DNA of 9,238 nt, taken from positions 1-9,238 of the forward strand of contig DFFN01000090.1 in the NCBI GenBank assembly GCA_002369525.1, given 5' to 3'. The stretch is from Lachnoclostridium sp. UBA3775. GTDB taxonomy: Bacteria > Bacillota > Clostridia > Lachnospirales > Lachnospiraceae. The notes under the pieces are model-generated. The model was not told the DNA's origin, made no database searches, and worked only from the letters and a program-made list of their open reading frames with translations. This document shows, piece by piece, positions 1 to 4,839 of this stretch; position 1 is the stretch's first letter; each line of letters opens with the position of its first letter. The translations under genes and the position numbers were made by a program.

Positions 1-13
1 GGTAAGTTCTAGG

Positions 14-380
14 CTATGAGATTTTAAGGCTTCTGATATGTTGTCGTTGATTGATTTTATCTGCAATAACGACAGTTAACAGTTGAGATATACCGGCTAG
101 AAGCAAATCAGCATGAAGAGTTTTCTCGTTTGGATAATCAATGCCCAAAGCATCGCATTCAGAGGATATTTACGATTTCTGCCGGTGGATGCATAGTAAT
201 GACGATAAAAAGAAATCGGAACAATTTCATCAAGGTCAATGTGATTTTCGAGCAGAGGAAGAAACTGAGGTTTGTCGGATTCAAAAATTTCTTTACAATC
301 TTCAAAGATATCTGCCAAAGATAGTTGTTTTTGTGGTATCTCCTTTCGGGGCGTGTTATATGGTTTTTGGACAACTCCAT
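14..380 (-). pseudogene. Transposase relic: N-terminus fused out of frame to C-terminus
   Basis: A remnant of an insertion-sequence transposase of a kind common in Lachnospiraceae. Reading on the minus strand from about 345 to 131, the frame gives IPQKQLSLADIF, then DLDEIVPISF and RKYPLNAMLWALIIQ, which I recognise as the N-terminal segment of these transposases. At base 130 the family sequence stops and the frame switches. From 130 down to the TAG at 14-16 a second frame reads NEKTLHADLLLAGI, then ADKIN and IRSLKIS, which matches my memory of the extreme C-terminus of the same family. The several hundred codons between, including the catalytic core, are missing. The N-terminal frame has no ATG. 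TTG at 318 is the first possible start, but homology-like sequence extends above it, and the ATG at 380 is in another frame, so a second small indel near 350-378 is likely. No terminal inverted repeats or target duplication could be identified. It cannot encode an active enzyme. The family assignment is from memory, not a search. Confidence 0.72.
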
Positions 381-387
381 TATATCA
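379..387 (-). promoter_or_regulatory. Extended -10 promoter relic for the transposase
   Basis: On the minus strand the sequence reads TGATATAAT, a perfect TATAAT with the TGn extension, ending right before the transposase N-terminal region. This is the expected position for the element's own promoter. I see no good -35 box about 17 bases upstream, which extended -10 promoters can do without. Transcription from it would only read the broken gene. Confidence 0.35.
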
Positions 388-434
388 CAAACCGTGAGGA
401 GATATTTGTTGGTCAGTTGAAAAAGAGATTTGTT

Positions 435-737
435 TTATTCTGCAAAGCTATCAAATTTCAATTCAGATGACAATCCTAGTGCATCAATCGTTTTCATTCC
501 GTCTTTATCATAAAAAACAGCTTCATCAAAGCAACTCACATATACTATGATTCTTCACTCTGTGTATCTCCCGGTTCTATTCCATATCGGCATTATAAAA
601 CCATTTTTCTCCCATGAAACGATTTCAATATTTCTGCTGCTGGTCAATATTATTTCAAACAATATAACAAATTCTGCGTTTTTCGTCTGTACTTTTCTAT
701 AATGCTGTGGTAAAATTACAATTGATGTACTATGCAT
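435..737 (-). pseudogene. Broken minus-strand reading frame of unknown origin
   Basis: One minus-strand frame stays open from 737 to the TAA at 435-437 apart from a single TGA at 555-557. The part after the TGA looks like real protein: IIVYVSCFDEAVFYDKDG followed by a short amphipathic end, LGLSSELKFDSFAE. The part before it includes NIEIVSWEKNGFIM, also protein-like, but the 45 or so codons nearest 737 are of ordinary AT-rich composition and may not belong. Just before the TGA another frame reads GIEPGDTQSEES, so a small frameshift could also have occurred. I do not recognise the family. It lies next to the transposase relic on the same strand and shares its low GC, so both may belong to one decayed block of acquired DNA. 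It could also be chance. Confidence 0.4.
698..703 (+). promoter_or_regulatory. Candidate -10 box upstream of the lipoprotein gene
   Basis: A perfect TATAAT lies 60 bases before the ATG at 764 and would give a transcript start near 710. The bases 16-18 upstream (around 675-680, TGCGTT) are a poor -35 match, so the call rests on the -10 box and its position alone. The surroundings are AT-rich, where such hexamers also arise by chance. Confidence 0.35.
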
Positions 738-746
738 AATTGCATA
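731..746 (+). repeat. Perfect 6-bp inverted repeat before the lipoprotein gene
   Basis: TATGCA at 731-736 and TGCATA at 741-746 are exact reverse complements separated by TAAT. The element sits between the candidate -10 box and the ribosome binding site, a place where an operator could act on the downstream gene. It is too short and AT-rich for a terminator and has no T-run. It may be chance. Confidence 0.3.
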
Positions 747-750
747 ATGA

Positions 751-756
751 AAAGGA
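751..756 (+). promoter_or_regulatory. Shine-Dalgarno site that fixes the lipoprotein start
   Basis: AAAGGA lies 7 bases before the ATG at 764, which is ideal spacing. The longer frame could start at TTG 740, but that codon would put this ribosome site inside the gene and add eight charged or polar residues before the signal peptide. The ATG at 764 is therefore preferred. Confidence 0.75.
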
Positions 757-763
757 AAACCAC

Positions 764-2845
764 ATGCGTAATTCGATAATCAGGAAAATCAACATAATCA
801 TAATAGCTGCTATGCTACTTGCTTTCACTGCCTGCAGCTTTGGCGATGAGTCTTCGGAGCTTTCTTCTGAATCTTCGGAGTCTTCGGCTTCGGCGGAAGA
901 AAGCAGCCAAAAAGACGGTCCCGAACCGACCGGGCCTGCAGACCCGACAGACACTCCTAAGCCCGATCCGACCGGGACTCCAACACCTGCTCCTATAGAC
1001 CATACAGGACACGGGTTGTTAAGGGAGTTTGATTGCCTGAAGACTGAAGAGACGATAGACAGCATAACGGGGCTTGGTAAGGACATAATTGCCGTATCCG
1101 CTACCACAAGAGCCATAAACGGAGAGTTTAACGACAGCGACGAACAGCATTCTTCCCTCTTCCTTATCGACACTGCGAATGATTCGGTAAAGAAGACAAT
1201 TGAGGGCGTGACTGTCGATGAGCGCTTTATCGGAGCCGATGAAAAGTACGGCTTTGTCAGCAACAACCTGTCGGAAAACACCGTGAGCATTTATTCCGCC
1301 GGATTGGAAAAGCTTAAAACCTTTGAAAATACCGGAGACGACTGCTTTTTCGAGCCTGAGAGCGGTAAGGTCTATAATATCAGCCGTAACAGTCTTATAA
1401 GCATTGATACAGACGGCAGAGAGGAAAAGCTTCTCGAAAAGACCATTACCACAAGGCTTTACGGAGCAGGTGCGGGAAAAGGGAAACTTCTGCTTGGCGA
1501 CGGAAGCGAAACAGGCGAACATGCGAAAGATATTGCTTTTTTAAACCTTTCCGATATGAAGACGGAAGATTTTCTTAACGGAAGGGAAGTATATAAGTGT
1601 TTTTACTGCGGCGATTATATCGTTCTTATCTACCTTCGCCCCGATTCGCCGGACATCGAAAGCTGCCCGGTAAGTGTTTTTGATGCAAAAAACGGTGAGC
1701 TTAAGACAACATTTGAGGTGCCGAATCTTCCTTTGGCATATTCTTCTCCTTATTCCGACCGTTTTGTGATCGTTAAGGGCGAAATAAACGAAGAAAACAA
1801 TACCATGAAGGAAAGACTGCTGCTTGTAAACCCTGAGGACGGAAGCTATGCGGATATGGGAGTGGCGATCGAGGACACAAACGAGCCGGCAGTAAGCTAT
1901 AACAGGGTTACGGGTCACTGGCTCCTTGGAGCAAGGGTTAACGACGGCGGCTTTAAAAACTATATCTGTGAGATATGCCCTGCCGGTCTTAAGTATGATA
2001 ATAGGTTTGAGAGCTGTGATGATCCCGGCGAGGTCGAATCCCAAAAGGGCGCAGCCGGAAAACAGTTTGCAGAGCTTCGGGATGAGGCTGATAAGCTTGA
2101 GAAGGAATACGGTTTTAAGCTGCTGATGGGAAATGAGATTAAGGGCGAGACTATCTCACTTGTGTATTCGCCGGAGTCGATAGAGGATTCGGGCAGGAGC
2201 GAAAGCGAGCAGGCCATGCTCGTAAGACGAGCACTGAACATACTTAAGAAAAATCTCGAAGCATATCCGGACTGGTTCTTTGACATGTTTAAGGACTACC
2301 GCGGCATGGGCGGCATCCGCTTTGTATTTGTTGAAAACTTAAGAAATGATTACGGAAGCTTTACTCCGAGCGGTGAGTGTGCGGAAGCGGGATGCTGGAT
2401 CAATGTTGTGATCGATACCGACCTTATCAACAAAATTGTTGTTCACCACGAGCTTTGGCATGCAACGGAGGCTTTGCTTGAGAAACTGGATCCTAAGGTT
2501 TTTGACGAAGAGGCATGGAGCCGGTTTAACCCGGAGGGCTTCCGGTATTTAAATGATACCGAAAAATATAATGAAGTCGTGAACAGCGGCGCATATCTCG
2601 AAAACTGCAGGGACAGCTACTATGGAGATAAGGAGGACGTTTTCCTTTCGAGGCTTTACGGCATAACCGCCGCAAAGGAGGACAGGGCCACGATCGTCGA
2701 GGCATTTATGGGCGACGAGGATTTCTTCGATCCGCTTGAAGCCGACAGCGGTCTGGAGTATATCAAAACCTTTCCTCATCTTAAGGAAAAAGTGGAATAT
2801 ATGGAAGCCGCTTGCGAAAGGCTTTTAGGGAAAAAATACTGGTAA
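764..2845 (+). CDS. Lipoprotein with propeller-like middle and C-terminal HExxH peptidase-like domain
   Basis: A 693-residue exported lipoprotein of a family I cannot name. Residues 1-24 form a lipoprotein signal: basic start, hydrophobic run of Ile/Leu/Ala, then FTAC with Cys24 as the lipidation site (Phe at -3 is a little unusual). Residues 25-80 are a Ser/Glu-rich and then Pro/Thr/Asp-rich linker. About 85-420 has repeated short beta-strand-like units with phrases such as LFLIDTAND and SIDTDGREEK, resembling a beta-propeller, plus two CxxC pairs (279/282 and 402/405). From about 430 a helix leads into a metallopeptidase-like domain with HHELWHATE at 561-569. H562, E563 and H566 match a HExxH zinc site, and EDRATIVE at 639-646 holds acidic candidates for the third ligand, about 73 residues on. 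This pattern fits putative zinc metallopeptidases (gluzincin-like); activity is inferred. It probably acts outside the membrane on peptide or cell-wall material. A frameshifted paralogue lies at 4045-4783. The HAD gene follows 28 bases later. Confidence 0.85.
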   Translation: MRNSIIRKINIIIIAAMLLAFTACSFGDESSELSSESSESSASAEESSQKDGPEPTGPADPTDTPKPDPTGTPTPAPIDHTGHGLLREFDCLKTEETIDSITGLGKDIIAVSATTRAINGEFNDSDEQHSSLFLIDTANDSVKKTIEGVTVDERFIGADEKYGFVSNNLSENTVSIYSAGLEKLKTFENTGDDCFFEPESGKVYNISRNSLISIDTDGREEKLLEKTITTRLYGAGAGKGKLLLGDGSETGEHAKDIAFLNLSDMKTEDFLNGREVYKCFYCGDYIVLIYLRPDSPDIESCPVSVFDAKNGELKTTFEVPNLPLAYSSPYSDRFVIVKGEINEENNTMKERLLLVNPEDGSYADMGVAIEDTNEPAVSYNRVTGHWLLGARVNDGGFKNYICEICPAGLKYDNRFESCDDPGEVESQKGAAGKQFAELRDEADKLEKEYGFKLLMGNEIKGETISLVYSPESIEDSGRSESEQAMLVRRALNILKKNLEAYPDWFFDMFKDYRGMGGIRFVFVENLRNDYGSFTPSGECAEAGCWINVVIDTDLINKIVVHHELWHATEALLEKLDPKVFDEEAWSRFNPEGFRYLNDTEKYNEVVNSGAYLENCRDSYYGDKEDVFLSRLYGITAAKEDRATIVEAFMGDEDFFDPLEADSGLEYIKTFPHLKEKVEYMEAACERLLGKKYW

Positions 2846-2873
2846 GAACGGCTGTTATCGCGAAAGGATAGTA

Positions 2874-3512
2874 ATGAAAAAAGGAATAATATTCGATCTC
2901 GACGGAACCTTGTGGGATTCCTCGCTTGCCGTCGTTGATGCGTGGAATGATATTTTAAAGGATGAGCCTGATGTGAGCAGAAAGGCGGATATTTACTGGA
3001 TGCAGAGGCTCATGGGCAAGACCATGACCGATATAGAGGATGAGTTTTTTGACTATCTACCCAAGGAGCGAAGAAGAGTTTTGATGAAAGCATGCCTTGA
3101 TCATGAAAACGAGTATATTGCCGTTCACGGCGGAGTGCTTTTTGACGGGGTCGAGGATGTGCTTAAGGAGCTGAAAAAGACCTACTGCCTGTTCATAGTA
3201 AGCAACTGCCAGAGAGACTATATACCTTCGTTTTATACTGCCCACGGCCTAGGTAAATACTTTGATGACTATGAGGAGTTTGAAAGGACAGGAAAGGTAA
3301 AGGCTGACAATATCAGGCTTGTTTTCGAAAGAAACGGACTTGACAGGGCCTTCTATATCGGAGACACAATGGGCGATTACAATTCGACCATGGAGGCCGG
3401 GTTGCCGTTTTTACATGCGGCCTACGGCTTCGGAAAAGTGCCGGAGGGAACAATGCATATAAATGATATAAGGGAGCTTCCGAAGAAAGCGGAAGAAATC
3501 CTCGGAATCTAA
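2874..3512 (+). CDS. HAD-superfamily hydrolase, phosphoglycolate-phosphatase-like
   Basis: A 212-residue cytoplasmic phosphatase of the haloacid dehalogenase superfamily. All four motifs are present: motif I FDLDGTLWD with nucleophile Asp8 and acid/base Asp10; motif II IVSN with Ser110; the motif III lysine at Lys141 or Lys143 in TGKVKADN; and motif IV YIGDTMGDY with Asp164 and Asp168 for magnesium. The helical insert between motifs I and II (about 15-90) is the C1 cap typical of the Gph/PGMB subgroup. The length is normal. The family removes phosphate from small metabolites such as phosphoglycolate or sugar phosphates, but the substrate cannot be read from sequence. AAAGGA at 2863-2868 gives a good ribosome site 5 bases before the ATG. 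It starts 28 bases after the lipoprotein gene and ends 19 bases before trmL, so co-transcription with both is likely. Confidence 0.88.
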   Translation: MKKGIIFDLDGTLWDSSLAVVDAWNDILKDEPDVSRKADIYWMQRLMGKTMTDIEDEFFDYLPKERRRVLMKACLDHENEYIAVHGGVLFDGVEDVLKELKKTYCLFIVSNCQRDYIPSFYTAHGLGKYFDDYEEFERTGKVKADNIRLVFERNGLDRAFYIGDTMGDYNSTMEAGLPFLHAAYGFGKVPEGTMHINDIRELPKKAEEILGI

Positions 3513-3531
3513 GAAAAGACGGTAAGTAAAT

Positions 3532-4029
3532 ATGTCACTTAATATAGTTTTACACGAACCCGAAATACATTCGAATACGGGCAACATCGGACGTACCTGC
3601 GTTGCGACAGGTGCGAGCCTGCATCTGATAAAGCCTCTTGGCTTTGAGCTTGACGACAAGCATTTAAGGCGGGCAGGGATGGATTACTGGAAGGAAATTG
3701 ACCTTCATGTATATGAGGATTATGAGGATTTCCTTGCAAAAAATCCCGGTGCCGTGATCTACTTTGCAACAACAAAGGCACATAAGGTTTATACCGATGT
3801 AAGGTATCCGGATGACTGTTTCATCATGTTCGGCAAGGAAAGCGCGGGCATACCTGAGGAAATACTTGTGGATAATGAAGAGACCTGTGTGCGTATTCCC
3901 ATGATCGGGGATACAAGGTCATTGAATCTGAGCAATTCGGCTGCGATAATGGTTTATGAATATTTAAGGCAGCATGATTTTAAAGGCCTGAGGACCGAAG
4001 GCGAACTGCACAGGCTTAGTTGGAAATGA
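3532..4029 (+). CDS. trmL: tRNA (cytidine(34)-2'-O)-methyltransferase TrmL
   Basis: A 165-residue SPOUT-class methyltransferase. TrmL methylates the 2'-hydroxyl of the wobble base (C34 or cmnm5U34) of leucine tRNAs using S-adenosylmethionine, working as a dimer in the cytosol. The family motifs are clear: NTGNIGRT at 15-22, MFGKESAGIP at 99-108, and the C-terminal knot segment TRSLNLSNSAAIMVYE around 128-143, where the cofactor binds. The length is close to the usual 150-165, so this is the short single-domain TrmL and not a longer SpoU enzyme with an RNA-binding extension. No strong Shine-Dalgarno precedes the ATG (GGTAAG is the best candidate), so expression may lean on coupling to the HAD gene, which ends 19 bases upstream. 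Confidence 0.93.
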   Translation: MSLNIVLHEPEIHSNTGNIGRTCVATGASLHLIKPLGFELDDKHLRRAGMDYWKEIDLHVYEDYEDFLAKNPGAVIYFATTKAHKVYTDVRYPDDCFIMFGKESAGIPEEILVDNEETCVRIPMIGDTRSLNLSNSAAIMVYEYLRQHDFKGLRTEGELHRLSWK

Positions 4030-4032
4030 TGT

Positions 4033-4038
4033 TATAAT
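4033..4038 (+). promoter_or_regulatory. Possible -10 box before the second lipoprotein copy
   Basis: A perfect TATAAT lies just after the trmL stop. No credible -35 box is found 16-18 bases upstream, and the implied transcript start near 4045 would fall on the GTG itself, leaving no leader. A chance match is at least as likely. Confidence 0.15.
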
Positions 4039-4044
4039 GAGAAA

Positions 4045-4783
4045 GTGAAAAGTTTGAAAGTGAAAAAGAAATATTTAGCAGCAGTAATTATGATGTTTGC
4101 TGTTGCTCTTGCACTGATCGGCTGCGGCGGAAAAGACAAAAAAGAAAGCAGTGAAAGTACAAAAGTACAGGAAACTACGCAGGCACCGGATAATACCCCG
4201 GCAAATATTCCGACAAATACCCCGGCGAGTACACCGACACCTACCATAACTCCTTCTCCCACGCCTACGCCCGTTCCGCCAATTGTTCATGACGGCCATG
4301 AAAAGAAAAGGGAGTTTAGCTGCCTGACGGACAAGGGCATGGTTCTTGACATCCACGATGCAGGCGAGGACAGAATGCTTGTTTCCGTATCACGAGATAT
4401 GGCATTCTGTCGAATCACAGATAAGGCTAAGAGATCCCGATGCTTTTTCGGATGAAAAGTGGGGCGTACTCAATCCGAAGAGCTTTAAATATATAAGGGA
4501 TTTTGACCATTACCTAGTCGATTCGATGAAATATGATGAATATATCCTGATGAGAAGCTTCGGCGAAACTCCGGGTTACTTCATAAGCGCATATTCCACT
4601 GTGAACGGCCAGGAGGACAGGGCAACGCTCATCGAACCTGTCATGACGGATGATATCACCATCTATGACGCAGAGAAATATTCTTCGTCAAGGGCTTATG
4701 TAGAAACATTTCCGGCTCTGAACGCAAAGCTTGATTATATGGAGGAACAGTACGAGAAATGGTTTGGGGAAAAATATTGGTGA
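4045..4783 (+). pseudogene. Internally deleted, frameshifted paralogue of the HExxH lipoprotein
   Basis: A second copy of the 764-2845 family that has lost its centre. From GTG 4045 the first frame gives a lipoprotein signal ending LIGC (Cys27), a Pro/Thr-rich linker, and HDGHEKKREFSCL, which aligns with HTGHGLLREFDCL just after the linker of the intact copy. At about 4388 the similarity jumps to the peptidase-like C-terminus but in the +1 frame: YHEIWHSVES, then NGQEDRATLIE, and the same ending, EKYW, with TGA at 4781-4783. Against the intact copy about 450 residues (roughly 1.35 kb), the whole propeller-like part and the start of the peptidase domain, are missing. The first frame runs out of register and stops at 4455. 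The start has only a weak ribosome site. Both halves remain protein-like with no other obvious stop, so the lesion is recent or the sequence is misassembled here. The 4346-4783 frame has only an internal TTG and is not a separate gene. Confidence 0.85.
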
Positions 4784-4839
4784 TGAACTCCCGGATCATG
4801 TCCCATGGTTAATTATATGACGGGAATGAGGAAGTAAAA

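Noticed and set aside
141..470. Plus-strand frame of 109 residues in the AT-rich block
   Set aside because: It lies opposite the transposase relic, has no ribosome site and no protein-like motifs.
740..763. TTG 740 as the start of the large lipoprotein
   Set aside because: The ATG at 764 has an AAAGGA site at ideal spacing and yields a normal lipoprotein signal; the extra eight residues would be atypical.
730..2044. Several minus-strand frames (about 108-186 residues) opposite the lipoprotein
   Set aside because: They are shadows of the Ser/Glu/Pro/Thr-rich coding sequence, without ribosome sites or recognisable motifs.
4370..4455. Programmed +1 frameshift joining the two lipoprotein halves
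   Set aside because: No slippery sequence or stop-codon context is present at the homology switch, and some 450 family residues are also missing, which a frameshift would not explain.
4346..4783. Separate small HEIWH protein
   Set aside because: The only start is a TTG with no ribosome site inside the upstream frame, the first 14 codons are out-of-frame reading of the lipoprotein N-terminus, and the gene has no signal peptide of its own.
4788..4826. Terminator between the broken lipoprotein and mutS2 (CCCG ... CGGG)
   Set aside because: The stem is only about 4 bp with a loop of more than 20 bases and no T-run follows.
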